Source: Herbidospora daliensis (GTDB taxonomy: Bacteria; Actinomycetota; Actinomycetes; Streptosporangiales; Streptosporangiaceae). From it: 64,000 nucleotides of DNA. The notes beneath the pieces were generated by a model, which searched no databases, was not told the DNA's origin, and saw only the letters and a program-made list of their open reading frames with translations. The stretch lies in NCBI RefSeq assembly GCF_001570585.1, contig NZ_BBXF01000001.1:1419691-1483690 (forward strand), given 5' to 3'. The position numbers and the translations under genes are program-made. Positions 35,151 to 44,511 of the stretch are shown here, in pieces. Within the stretch, counting starts at the first letter, position 1, and each line of letters begins with the position of its first letter.

Positions 35151-36266
35151 ATGAGCGAAGAGATCACCCCCTTCCTGATCGACGTCCCCCAGGCCGTTCT
35201 CGACGATCTCCACCGTCGGCTCGACGCCACCCGCTGGCCCGACCAGATCCCGGGCACCGACGGGGACTACGGGGTGCCGGTGGCCTACGTGAAGCGGCTG
35301 GCCGACTACTGGCGCGACGGCTACGACTGGCGGGCGCAGGAGGCGCGGCTGAACGCCCATCCGCAGTTCACGACCGAGATCGACGGGCAGAACGTGCACT
35401 TCCTGCACGTCCGCTCGGCCCGGGAGGACGCGCTGCCGCTGATGCTCACCCACGGCTGGCCGGGGTCCGTCGTCGAGTATCTCGACGTGATCGGGTTGCT
35501 CACCGACCCGCCGGCCGGGGAGCAGGCGTTCCACGTGGTGGTCCCGTCGTTGCCGGGGTTCGGGTTCTCCGGGCCGACGAAGGAGCGGGGATGGAACCGG
35601 TTCCGGACCGCGAAGGCGTGGGCCGAGCTGATGCGGCGGCTGGGTTACGACCGCTACGGCACCGCCGGGAACGACGCCGGGTCGCTCGTCGCACCGGAGC
35701 AGGGGCGGATCGACCCCGAGCACGTCGTCGGCGTGCACGTCACGCAGATCTACTCGTTCCCGTCGGGTGACCCCGCGGAGTTCGCGAAGATCACCCCGGA
35801 GGACCAGGAGGCGCTGAAGGTGCTCTCGTGGTTCCGTGACAACAAGATGGCGTTCAGCACCCTGCACGCGCAGCAGCCGCAGACGCTCTCCTACGCCATC
35901 ACCGACTCCCCCGCCGGGCTGCTCGGCTGGCACGCGCAGCTCCTGGGCGAGGATCTCGACCCCGACTTCGTGCTGACCAACGTCATGCTCTACTGGCTGA
36001 CCGGCACCGCCACCTCCGCCACCCGCTTCTACTACGAGGACGCCAAGGCCGAGGCGCCGGCGGGGCCGACCACGGCGCCGATCGGGGTGGCGATGTTCAG
36101 GGGCGACTTCGTCTCGATGCGCACCTTCGCCGAGCGCGACCACACGAACATCACGTCGTGGCACGCCTTCGACGAACCCGCAGGTCACTACGCGGCGCAC
36201 CTGGCGCCGGAGGTGCTCGTCCAGGACCTTCGGGACTTCTTTCGAGGAGATCACAACTTTCGCTGA
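35151..36266 (+). CDS. Epoxide hydrolase (EHN domain, alpha/beta hydrolase)
   Basis: 371 residues. The N-terminal EHN domain (about 5-110) has ITPFLIDVPQAVLDDLHRRL. The oxyanion-hole motif HGWPGS is at 101-106, the nucleophile is D175 in TAGNDAGSLV, and the catalytic His is in AGHYAAH. The nucleophile elbow is usually GGDWG, so GNDAG is a variant. It converts epoxides to diols in the cytosol; the substrate is unknown. The WYL regulator on the other strand is its likely controller. Confidence 0.9.
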   Translation: MSEEITPFLIDVPQAVLDDLHRRLDATRWPDQIPGTDGDYGVPVAYVKRLADYWRDGYDWRAQEARLNAHPQFTTEIDGQNVHFLHVRSAREDALPLMLTHGWPGSVVEYLDVIGLLTDPPAGEQAFHVVVPSLPGFGFSGPTKERGWNRFRTAKAWAELMRRLGYDRYGTAGNDAGSLVAPEQGRIDPEHVVGVHVTQIYSFPSGDPAEFAKITPEDQEALKVLSWFRDNKMAFSTLHAQQPQTLSYAITDSPAGLLGWHAQLLGEDLDPDFVLTNVMLYWLTGTATSATRFYYEDAKAEAPAGPTTAPIGVAMFRGDFVSMRTFAERDHTNITSWHAFDEPAGHYAAHLAPEVLVQDLRDFFRGDHNFR

Positions 36267-36405
36267 TTCCCACAAAAGGCCCTGGGCAAGTTGACGATCT
36301 AGCTCTATATTACGGCGCAGAGCAGCATTGATACGGCTGTGTTACAGCCGTTACTCCCCCCTGCGCCGCCCTGACCGCGGCTCCCTCATCGAGATGGGAC
36401 TGGCC

Positions 36406-39400
36406 ATGCGGAAAATACCCCTGTTATCCGTCTCACTGCTCACCGCGCTGAGTTGTCTCGCCGTGCCCGCCCAGGCCCAGGCGGCGGTGCCGGCGCAGCA
36501 GCCGGGCGTCACCCTGCGCACCTATGACGTCCAGGTCGAGCTGAACAAGCTCTGCACGCTCAAGCCCGGTCAGACGCCCAACGTCGACAAGCTGATGCCC
36601 ACGATCGACTGGACGTCCGACGCCGACTTCGGCCTGGTCGACATGTTCGTCACCGAGGTGATCGGCAACATCTCCATCGCCACTGCCGGGGCCTACGAGT
36701 TCCGGCTGACCAGCGACGACGGCTCGCGGCTGCGCATCGACGACACCACCGTGATCACCAACGACGGGCGGCACGGCGCGATCTCGGTCGACGGCGCGAT
36801 CAACCTCACCACCGGCTACCACGCGCTGCGTGTCGACCACTTCGAGCACCTCTACGGCCAGCAGCTCAAGCTGGAGTGGAAGCCCCCGGGCTCCTCGCAG
36901 TTCACCCTCGTGCCGAACTCGGTGCTGAGCACCGACGCCGACGTGGTGCGGGTCACCGGCCCCGGTCGCAAGGAATGTGAGAGCGGCGCCGACTCCCCCG
37001 GCGACGGGCTGCCGCTGACCTCCGTCCACCCCGACTTCGCGCTCACCGACCTGCGGCCGAACGGGTTCGAGCCGCAGGTGACGGCCATGGACTGGCTGCC
37101 CGACGGCCGGCTGGCCCTCGCCACCTGGGGCGGCTCGGAGAAGACGCTCGGCGAGGTCTACCTGCTCGACAACGTCACCGGCGCCACCTCCGCCGCGCAG
37201 GTGACCACCAAGAAGATCGCCAGCGGGCTCCAGGAGCCCATGGGCCTCAAGTACGTCGACGGCAAGATCTACGTGTCGGAGAAGTCGCGCCTGGTCGAGC
37301 TCAACGACACCAACGGCGACGAGGTCGCCGACAACCTGCGCACCGTCGCGACCTGGCCGTTCGGCGGCAACTTCCACGAGTTCGCGTTCGGGCTGCTCTA
37401 CCGCGACGGGTACTTCTACCTGAACCTGTCGGTCGCCATCAACTACGGCGGCGCGACCACCGACCCGCAGCCCGCGGCCGACCGGGGCACCACCATCAAG
37501 GTGAACAAGGAGACCGGCGCGGTCGAGTACGTCGCCGGAGGTCTGCGTACACCGAACGGACTCGCCTTCGGGCAGGGCGACGACCTGTTCGTCATGGACA
37601 ACCAGGGCGGCTGGCTCCCGGCTTCGAAGCTGGTGCACGTCAAGCCGGGCCGGTTCTTCAACCACTACACCAACCCCGACGGCCGGTTCGACGACAACGT
37701 CGTGACCAAGCCGGTGTTGTGGCTGCCGCACAACGAGATCGCCAACTCCCCGAGCACGCCGCTGATGCTGAAGCAGGGCCGGTTCGCCGGGCAGCTGCTG
37801 TTCGGCGACGTCACCTACGGCGGCATCCAGCGCGGCTACCTGGAGAAGGTCAACGGCGAGTACCAGGGCGCGGTCTTCCGCCTCACCCAGGGCCTTGAGG
37901 CCGGCGTCAACCGCATCAGCCTCGGCCCCGACGGCGCCATCTACGCGGGCGGCCTCGGCGCGGGCGGCAACTGGGGCCAGCCGGGCAAGCTCAACCACGG
38001 CCTGCAGAAGCTGACGCCGGTCGACGACAAGGCGTTCGACATGCTGCGCATGCGCGCCATCGCGGGCGGCTTCGAGCTGGAGTACACCCAGCCCCTCTCC
38101 GAGGCGACCGCCACGGCGCTGGCGTCCAAGTACGAGATCACCCAGTGGCGCTACGCCGCGGCCTCCACCTACGGCGGCCCCAAGGTCGACGAGGAGCGGC
38201 TCGCCGTCACCTCCGCCGACCTGTCGGAGGACGGCAAGAAGGTCACCCTGAAGATCACGGGCCTCAAGGCCGACCGCGTCGTGCACCTGCGCTCGCCGCG
38301 CCCGTTCGCCTCCGCCTCGGGCCGGCCGCTGTGGAGCACCGAAGCCTGGTACACCCTGAACACGCTGGTCGACGGCCCGCAGACCGACACCGTGTATGAG
38401 GCCGAGAGCGCCTCGCACAGCGGCGGCGCGAACCTGGCCACCGACCACCTGAGCTACACGGGCAGCGGCTTCGTCGCCGGCTACGGGAACCAGGGCGCGG
38501 CCACGCAGTTCGCCGTGCAGGTCCCCCGGGACGGCACCTACCACGTCGGCCTGCGCTACTCCAACGGCCCGAACCCCGCCCCCGGCAACAAGTCGGTGAG
38601 CGTGTACGTCAACGGCACGAAGATCCGCCAGGTGCCGCTGCCCAGCACGGTGACGTGGGAGCAGTGGGCCACCCGGGTCGAGCCGCTGCCGCTGACCGAG
38701 GGAAAGAACCTCATCACGTACAAGGTCGACGCCGGTGACACCGGCCACGTCAACCTCGACTCCCTCACCGTCGCCGCGCAGCGTGTGTTCGAGGCCGAGA
38801 ACGCCACCCTCGCGGGCGGCGCGAAGGCGAACAAGGACCACCCGGGCTACACCTACAAGGGCTTCGTCGACGGCTACTGGACGCAGGGCGCGAGCACCTC
38901 GTTCTCGGTGTGGTCGGACACCTCGGGCCCGCACAACGTCGGCCTCCGCTACGCCGCCGACACGGTCAGGTCCCTGAGCGTGTACGTCAACGGCGTCAAG
39001 GTCCGGCAGACGCGGCTGGCCTCCAGCGGCGGCTGGAACACCTGGGCCGTCCAGACCGAACGCCTCGACCTGAACCGCGGCACCAACGAGATCACCTACC
39101 GCTACGACGCCGGCGACGGCGGCAACGTCAACCTCGACCACCTCTCGGTCTCGCTCGCCGAACGCGTCACGCTGTTCGACGGCACGAGCCTGGCGGCGTG
39201 GGAGAAGCGCGCCGGCGGCGCGGCCACCTGGCCGGTCTCGAACGGCTCGGTCGAGTCGCTCGGCGGCGACATCCGCACCCGCCAGACGTTCGGCGACTTC
39301 AAGCTGCACGTCGAGTGGCTGGTGCCGGACTACCCGGCCAACGTGACCGGCCAGCAGCGCGGCAACAGCGGCATCTTCCTGCAGGAACGCTACGAGGTGC

Positions 39401-39747
39401 AGGTGCTGGAGTCGTCGGGTGACCCGGCGCCCCTGATCAACGGCGCGGGCTCCATCTACAACAAGCGCGCCGCCGACGCCAACAGGGCGACGGCCCCCGG
39501 CACGTGGCAGACGTACGACATCACCTACCGCGCCCCGCGCTACACCAGCACGGGAGCGAAGGTCGACAACGCCCGCGTGACGGTCGTCTGGAACGGCGAG
39601 GTCGTGCACAACGACGTGTCGATCGACGGCGGCACGGGCGACAACATCGCGGAAAGCGTGGCCTCGGCGGGCATCCGCCTCCAGGACCACGGCGACGCCG
39701 GTGAGAACCCCCGTTTCCGCAACGTGTGGATCGAACCGGTCGGGTAA
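36406..39747 (+). CDS. Large secreted PA14 / beta-propeller / CBM6x2 / DUF1080 protein
   Basis: 1113 residues from ATG 36406 with signal peptide MRKIPLLSVSLLTALSCLAV. Order: PA14 (about 35-178), sorbosone-dehydrogenase-like beta-propeller (about 200-545), a linker domain, two CBM6-type modules starting YEAESASHSGGA (about 661) and FEAENATLAGGAK (about 793), then DUF1080/3-keto-disaccharide hydrolase (from about 921; GIFLQERYEVQVLES). DUF1080 and sugar-binding modules point to extracellular glycoside processing, possibly by an oxidation-elimination route. It ends at a shared terminator. Confidence 0.85.
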   Translation: MRKIPLLSVSLLTALSCLAVPAQAQAAVPAQQPGVTLRTYDVQVELNKLCTLKPGQTPNVDKLMPTIDWTSDADFGLVDMFVTEVIGNISIATAGAYEFRLTSDDGSRLRIDDTTVITNDGRHGAISVDGAINLTTGYHALRVDHFEHLYGQQLKLEWKPPGSSQFTLVPNSVLSTDADVVRVTGPGRKECESGADSPGDGLPLTSVHPDFALTDLRPNGFEPQVTAMDWLPDGRLALATWGGSEKTLGEVYLLDNVTGATSAAQVTTKKIASGLQEPMGLKYVDGKIYVSEKSRLVELNDTNGDEVADNLRTVATWPFGGNFHEFAFGLLYRDGYFYLNLSVAINYGGATTDPQPAADRGTTIKVNKETGAVEYVAGGLRTPNGLAFGQGDDLFVMDNQGGWLPASKLVHVKPGRFFNHYTNPDGRFDDNVVTKPVLWLPHNEIANSPSTPLMLKQGRFAGQLLFGDVTYGGIQRGYLEKVNGEYQGAVFRLTQGLEAGVNRISLGPDGAIYAGGLGAGGNWGQPGKLNHGLQKLTPVDDKAFDMLRMRAIAGGFELEYTQPLSEATATALASKYEITQWRYAAASTYGGPKVDEERLAVTSADLSEDGKKVTLKITGLKADRVVHLRSPRPFASASGRPLWSTEAWYTLNTLVDGPQTDTVYEAESASHSGGANLATDHLSYTGSGFVAGYGNQGAATQFAVQVPRDGTYHVGLRYSNGPNPAPGNKSVSVYVNGTKIRQVPLPSTVTWEQWATRVEPLPLTEGKNLITYKVDAGDTGHVNLDSLTVAAQRVFEAENATLAGGAKANKDHPGYTYKGFVDGYWTQGASTSFSVWSDTSGPHNVGLRYAADTVRSLSVYVNGVKVRQTRLASSGGWNTWAVQTERLDLNRGTNEITYRYDAGDGGNVNLDHLSVSLAERVTLFDGTSLAAWEKRAGGAATWPVSNGSVESLGGDIRTRQTFGDFKLHVEWLVPDYPANVTGQQRGNSGIFLQERYEVQVLESSGDPAPLINGAGSIYNKRAADANRATAPGTWQTYDITYRAPRYTSTGAKVDNARVTVVWNGEVVHNDVSIDGGTGDNIAESVASAGIRLQDHGDAGENPRFRNVWIEPVG

Positions 39748-39756
39748 CACGCGAAA

Positions 39757-39791
39757 GGCCGCGGACGGTCCGGGAGTGACCGTCCGCGGCC
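39757..39791. terminator. Bidirectional terminator between two convergent secreted proteins
   Basis: A perfect 14-base stem (39757-39770 with 39778-39791) and seven-base loop, ten bases after one stop codon and 18 before the other. It serves both convergent genes. Confidence 0.9.
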
Positions 39792-39808
39792 TCAGTGGAG
39801 GCGCCGCG

Positions 39809-42499
39809 TCAGTTGCGCAGGCTCCACTGCTGGTTGGGTCCGCCGTTGCAGGACCACAGGATGATCCGGGTGCCGTTGGCCGTGCCGCCGCCGAAGGCGT
39901 CCAGGCACAGGCCCGACTGCACGCCGGTGATCGTCCCGTTGGAGTTGACGTTCCACTGCTGGTTCGTCTGGCCGTTGCAGTCCCAGATGATCACCTGGGT
40001 GCCGTTGGCAGTGCCCTGGCCGGAGGCGTCGAGGCACTTGTTGCCGTACACCTGGAGCTGCTTGCCCGAGGTGTGGGTGAACCGCTGGTTGGTGCCGCTG
40101 CCGCAGTCGTACAGCTGTGCCTGGGCGTTGTTGGCGGTCGAGCCGCCGGCGATGTCGACGCAGCGGTTCGACTGGGCGCCGACGATCTGCTGGCCGCCGC
40201 CGCTGCTGCCGCCGCTGCCCTGGCGGACCAGCGAGACCGAGGCCGCCGAGCGGTTGCCCTGGGCGTCCACGACGAAGAGACGGTATTCGCCGTTGGTGGT
40301 CGGGACCGCGATGGACGTCGCGGTGCCGCCCGCCCTGGTCATCGTGGCGCCGGCGGTGAAGCTCGTGGTGCCCGCCGGGGCCAGCCAGACGCTCTTGGAC
40401 GAGTCGCCGGTGCTGCGGATCGGGATCGAGGTCTGGCCGCTGCTGGTGTAGGTGCTGGCGGGCAGCACGTAGTCGGGCAGCGACATGTTGCTCTGCGGGA
40501 TGACGTTCCGGTAGGCGTCCTCAAGGCCGGAGTTCACCGCGATGGTGTACGCCGCGGCCGGCCAGACGTAGTCGGACGACACGATGATGTCGTGGACCGT
40601 GCTGTTCGGCAGGACCTTGTTGGAGACCTTGTTGATCGGCCCGTACGTCTGCGTGATGCTCAGGTCGTGCTTGCGGCCCCAGTCGTCGGAGTTGACGAGC
40701 CAGGTGATGTTCTTGTCGACGCTGAGGACGTTGTCGCGGAACACCATGTTGCCCGAGCCCTCGTCGGGGTGGAGCCCGTACTTGTGGCCCGACGGCACGC
40801 CCTGCATGTAGTTGTTGGTGATCGTGGTGCCGGGCTGGTTGCCCAGCGTGTAGACGGGCGCGGTGTCGCTGAGGCGCTGGACCGTGTCGACGAAGTGGTT
40901 GTAGCTGATGGTGTTGTTCTTCGCCACGGTCGTCGGCTGGTTGGGCCGGATCGAGCCGGACGATCCGTCGAAGTTCCACCAGCCCCAGCCGAGCGTGACG
41001 CCCGACCATGGAGCCTTCTCGATGCGGTTGCGCTGGATCGACAGCGTGTCGGCGAAGTAGGCCGAGATGGGGCTGTGGCCCCAGAACAGCACCGCGCTGT
41101 CGTAGATGTAGTTGTTCTTGATCTCGATGTTCTTCGGCGCGCCCTCGACCGCGACCGGGTACTTCTCGCGGTTGGACGAGGTGTAGTCGCCGATGTAGAC
41201 GTGCTGCGGGTGGCCCACGACGATGGCCGAACCGGCGACGTCGTTGGTGAAGTTGCCGATGAGCTGTGAGTTCACCACGTCGTTGACCATGCTGATGCCG
41301 TCGACGCCGGTGTGCTGGATGCGGTTGCCCTGCAGGAGCAGACCGTCGGCGTTGTCGATCTGGATGATGCCGGGCGCGGTGTCCACGTTGCGGTAGGTGT
41401 AGGCGTGGAAGTTCTGCTTCGCGTACGCGAGCGCCCCGAGGTTGCCCTGCTGGGCCTGCTTGAGCACCGAACCGGCCACGTTGAACAGGTTCCAGTCGGA
41501 GTGCTGCACCGTCAGGCCGGTGAGGGTGATGTTGCGGGCGCGGGAGCTGGTCGAGCTGCCGGCGATCTTGATGAGGGTCGTCACGTTGTTCGGCGCGAAG
41601 ACCGACGCGGTCGACATGTTCTCGGAACCGGCCTTGTAGTAGTAGAGCGTCTTCGTCGTCTTGTCGAAGAAGAACTCACCGGCCGTGTCGAGGAACTCGT
41701 AGGCGTTCATCAGCTTGTGGGTGCCGCCGACCTGGGCGTTGCCGTTGAAGGCGCCCTGGGCGATGGCCGCGCCCGGCTGCTGGAACGTCGCGATGCGGTT
41801 CGAGCCGTCGGAGGTGACCGTGCGGACGCCGACGATGGCGGTGGTCCAGGTCGTGCCGGTCTCGATCTCGATGTCGTCCTGGTTGCTCGCGACGGCCGGG
41901 AAGTCGCTCAGGCTGTAGCGGGAACCGGCGCACTGCGAACCCGACTCCCACGCCCACGACGCCTGACCGGCCGTGATGTTGTAGGTGCCGGTGCACCCGC
42001 CGGAGCTGACGGTCTTGGTGGCCATGACCGCGCGCTTGTCGTTGACGTAGAGCGCGCGGAGCTTGTTGCTGCGGTTCAGCGACGCCTTCCAGATGTTGCC
42101 GCTGTGCTGCGACCACCCCGTCACCTGTACGCCGCCGGTCAGGATCGGCGTCTCGTTCTGGTAGGCGGAGTAGATCACCCGGTAGCCGTTCGTGCCGGAG
42201 TCGGCCGAGGTGAACTCGATGGTGCTGCTGACCGAGTACGTCCCGCCGCGGAGGTAGACGTAGATGTCGCCGGTCATGTTGGTGTTCACCGTGCGGACGA
42301 CGTCCCTGGCCTTCTGCACGGTCTTGAACGGTGACGCGAGCGTTCCCGGGTTGGAGTCGTTGCCGTCGGGGGCGACGTAGTAGGTGGCCTGGGTCGCCGC
42401 CGAGGCCACCCCGCCCGCCAGGCTCGGGAGCACCACGGCGGCGACGAACACCGCGAGCGCTGCCAACACCTTCCCGGTGGTGGATAAGACTGCCTTCAC
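39809..42499 (-). CDS. Secreted right-handed beta-helix protein with C-terminal ricin-type CBM13
   Basis: 896 residues from a GTG at 42499 preceded by AAAGGAAAG; the longer frame is rejected. The signal peptide (VLAALAVFVAAVVLPSLA) is followed by YYVAPDGNDSNPGTLASPFKTVQKA, the usual entry to a pectate-lyase-like parallel beta-helix with many NNYIY/NRIxH-type turns. The last 130 or so residues are a ricin B lectin (QSNRCVDIAGG, NQQWNVNSNG, NQQWSLRN). A polysaccharide-active enzyme is likely; I cannot name the glycoside hydrolase or lyase family. Confidence 0.85.
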   Translation of the reverse strand: MKAVLSTTGKVLAALAVFVAAVVLPSLAGGVASAATQATYYVAPDGNDSNPGTLASPFKTVQKARDVVRTVNTNMTGDIYVYLRGGTYSVSSTIEFTSADSGTNGYRVIYSAYQNETPILTGGVQVTGWSQHSGNIWKASLNRSNKLRALYVNDKRAVMATKTVSSGGCTGTYNITAGQASWAWESGSQCAGSRYSLSDFPAVASNQDDIEIETGTTWTTAIVGVRTVTSDGSNRIATFQQPGAAIAQGAFNGNAQVGGTHKLMNAYEFLDTAGEFFFDKTTKTLYYYKAGSENMSTASVFAPNNVTTLIKIAGSSTSSRARNITLTGLTVQHSDWNLFNVAGSVLKQAQQGNLGALAYAKQNFHAYTYRNVDTAPGIIQIDNADGLLLQGNRIQHTGVDGISMVNDVVNSQLIGNFTNDVAGSAIVVGHPQHVYIGDYTSSNREKYPVAVEGAPKNIEIKNNYIYDSAVLFWGHSPISAYFADTLSIQRNRIEKAPWSGVTLGWGWWNFDGSSGSIRPNQPTTVAKNNTISYNHFVDTVQRLSDTAPVYTLGNQPGTTITNNYMQGVPSGHKYGLHPDEGSGNMVFRDNVLSVDKNITWLVNSDDWGRKHDLSITQTYGPINKVSNKVLPNSTVHDIIVSSDYVWPAAAYTIAVNSGLEDAYRNVIPQSNMSLPDYVLPASTYTSSGQTSIPIRSTGDSSKSVWLAPAGTTSFTAGATMTRAGGTATSIAVPTTNGEYRLFVVDAQGNRSAASVSLVRQGSGGSSGGGQQIVGAQSNRCVDIAGGSTANNAQAQLYDCGSGTNQRFTHTSGKQLQVYGNKCLDASGQGTANGTQVIIWDCNGQTNQQWNVNSNGTITGVQSGLCLDAFGGGTANGTRIILWSCNGGPNQQWSLRN

Positions 42500-42861
42500 G
42501 CTCTTTCCTTTCGCTGGTTCATCACCTGTCGCGAGGTCGTCCGCCCCGTGCCACGCCGACGAAGAATCCGCAGCAGATGGAAATCGGTCATGAGACATCC
42601 CAAACGTATGACGTATGCCGACTGACGTCTGAGGTAATGTTGCACCAACAGGGGTGTCTGGCAACAGTGGCCAATTCGGGGGCAGGCACCCCTGCATCCC
42701 CTCCCGCGAGGGAACAGCCGTGTTCACGGGCGGTATACGGCCGAGTCCGGCGCCGCCGATGTAACTTTCACGAAGTGCGGCTGACCGATGTGCGCTGATT
42801 TCGCACATGATCTCCCCAGCTTCCCCGCCACCTCGCCACGGGCGGCGGATGCAATTGCCGG
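42500..42861. other. Long upstream region with operator-like repeats
   Basis: No gene. On the way to the beta-helix gene it holds a tandem ACGTATG repeat (42604-42617) and a GTTGGTGCAAC near-palindrome around 42642-42652. An ACTTTCACGAAGT near-palindrome lies near 42764-42776. These are candidate sites for substrate-controlled regulation. Confidence 0.45.
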
Positions 42862-43632
42862 GTGAGGTTCTTCGTCGCGCAGCTGGTCCGGTTCGGGTGG
42901 GCCGAGGCGAAGGCGTGCGGGTTCGCGGCCGGCTTGTTCGCGGGGCTGGCGCTCTCCTCGGTGCTGCCGCTGCCCGTGCCGCGCTATGACGCGCTGTTCC
43001 TGTACGCCGTCGCGCTGACCCTCCTGTTCCGGGTGATGCGGTGGGAGACCACCGGGGAGATCGCCGTGATCGCCTGTTTCCATCTGGTCGGGCTGGCGTT
43101 CGAACTGGTCAAGGTGCGGCTCGGGTCGTGGAGTTATCCCGAGGACGCCTACACGAAGTTCTTCGGCGTGCCCCTCTACAGCGGGTTCCTGTACGCCGCC
43201 GTCGGGAGCTACGTGTGCGCGGCCTGGCGGATCCTGTCGATCGGCCTGGTCGGCTACCGGGCGGTGCCGGTGACGCTGCTCGCGGTGGCGATCTACGTCA
43301 ACTTCGTGGCCCACCACTGGTGGGTCGACCTGCGGATCCCGCTGGCGGCGCTGCTCGTGGTCGTCACCTGGGGGACGGCGGTGCGGTTCACCGTGGGCGG
43401 GCACCGCTACCGGCTGCCGCTGGCTCCGGCGCTGCTGCTGACCGGGTTCTTCCTCTGGGTGGCGGAGAACGTCGCCACCTACTTCGGCGCGTGGCAGTAC
43501 CCCCACCAGCGGGACGGCTGGCGGCTCGTCCACACCGGCAAGATCGGGGCGTGGGCGCTGCTGGTCACCGTCAGCTTCGTCATCGTCGCCTCGTGGCGTT
43601 CGGCGCGGGAGCGGCGGCTCACGGCCGGGTGA
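42862..43632 (+). CDS. DUF817 integral membrane protein
   Basis: 256 residues from a GTG, with about eight membrane helices. Recognised by the conserved loops ELVKVRLGSWSYPEDAYTKF, YSGFLYAAVGSYVCAAWR and NFVAHHWWVD, typical of DUF817. The function is unknown. The 3' end overlaps the convergent phosphatase gene by 14 bases. Confidence 0.9.
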   Translation: MRFFVAQLVRFGWAEAKACGFAAGLFAGLALSSVLPLPVPRYDALFLYAVALTLLFRVMRWETTGEIAVIACFHLVGLAFELVKVRLGSWSYPEDAYTKFFGVPLYSGFLYAAVGSYVCAAWRILSIGLVGYRAVPVTLLAVAIYVNFVAHHWWVDLRIPLAALLVVVTWGTAVRFTVGGHRYRLPLAPALLLTGFFLWVAENVATYFGAWQYPHQRDGWRLVHTGKIGAWALLVTVSFVIVASWRSARERRLTAG

Positions 43633-44320
43633 GGCGGGTCTTCAGCGCCGCCACGTCGGCCGGGTCCATGCCCGCCGCCAGGAGGTACTTCTCGGCGTCG
43701 AAGCCGTCGAGGGCGTCGTACACGGCGGCCTGGAGGGTCGTCTTCTTGCTGCGCAGGATCTGCTCGATCTCCGCCGTCTGGTCGGTGATGCCCCACGCCG
43801 CATACAACGGCACCAGTCGCATGGCGCTCAGTTCGTAGTCGTCGGCGATGGCCTGCGGAGTCACCCCCGCCAGCGAGAGCAGCAACATGACGATCAGGCC
43901 GGTCCGGTCGCGACCCAGTTCGCAGTGGACCAGCACGCCGCCCTCCGGCGCGCGGGCCACCGCTGTCGCCACGGCCACGCACTGCGCCGGCTTGGACTCC
44001 AGGAAGTAGCGGTAGTAGAGCGGGGTGCCGTCGAGTCCGTTGTCGAAGATGTGGTTCCAGACCACCTCGTCGGCCATGTCGTCGAGGTCGATCCGGACAG
44101 TCGTCAGGTCGGCAGGCCGGAGGTCGGGGCGGCGCACCTCGCGGAGGTCGACGACGGTGCGCACTCCGTGGGCGAGCGCGGCCGCCCAGCCGGCGGCCGT
44201 CAGGCGTTCGGGATTGTCCGAGCGGACCAGCGCGCCGAACGGTGTTTGGCCGCCGCCGTGGAGTGGGAGACCTCCCAGGTCTCGGGTGTTGTGGCAACCT
44301 TCCCAGGACAGATGGGACAC
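43619..44320 (-). CDS. Tyrosine-protein phosphatase (DSP/SiwA-like family)
   Basis: 233 residues. Active-site loop VHCELGRDRTGLIV (CX5R) and N-terminal NTRDLGGLPL are those of bacterial tyrosine/dual-specificity phosphatases related to lipid phosphatases. The GTG at 44320 is chosen because AAAGGA lies six bases upstream; an in-frame ATG at 44341 lies upstream of that ribosome-binding site. It is divergent from the methyltransferase gene. Confidence 0.9.
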   Translation of the reverse strand: MSHLSWEGCHNTRDLGGLPLHGGGQTPFGALVRSDNPERLTAAGWAAALAHGVRTVVDLREVRRPDLRPADLTTVRIDLDDMADEVVWNHIFDNGLDGTPLYYRYFLESKPAQCVAVATAVARAPEGGVLVHCELGRDRTGLIVMLLLSLAGVTPQAIADDYELSAMRLVPLYAAWGITDQTAEIEQILRSKKTTLQAAVYDALDGFDAEKYLLAAGMDPADVAALKTRLTRP

Positions 44321-44437
44321 GGCGGGTCCTTTCGCAACCATAAACCGACATTTATCTGACTCTCGGCATTGACCTGGCCGACACGTCCGGTCAACGTCGT
44401 TGTCGCAGGTCGCTTGCGTGAAATGTCAATTTAACGC

Positions 44438-44475
44438 AGATATATCTTGACTTGTGAGCCCGGAGGGCCTATCTC
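44438..44475 (+). promoter_or_regulatory. Promoter of the methyltransferase gene with overlapping palindrome
   Basis: -35 TTGACT (44447-44452), 17-base spacer, -10 TATCTC (44470-44475), 36 bases before the ATG. A perfect ten-base palindrome AGATATATCT (44438-44447) abuts the -35, and GTCAA upstream forms an inverted pair with TTGAC. A repressor site is plausible. Confidence 0.55.
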
Positions 44476-44511
44476 TTGGTGGGCAGAAGTCGGCGATCTC
44501 CATATGGCGGC

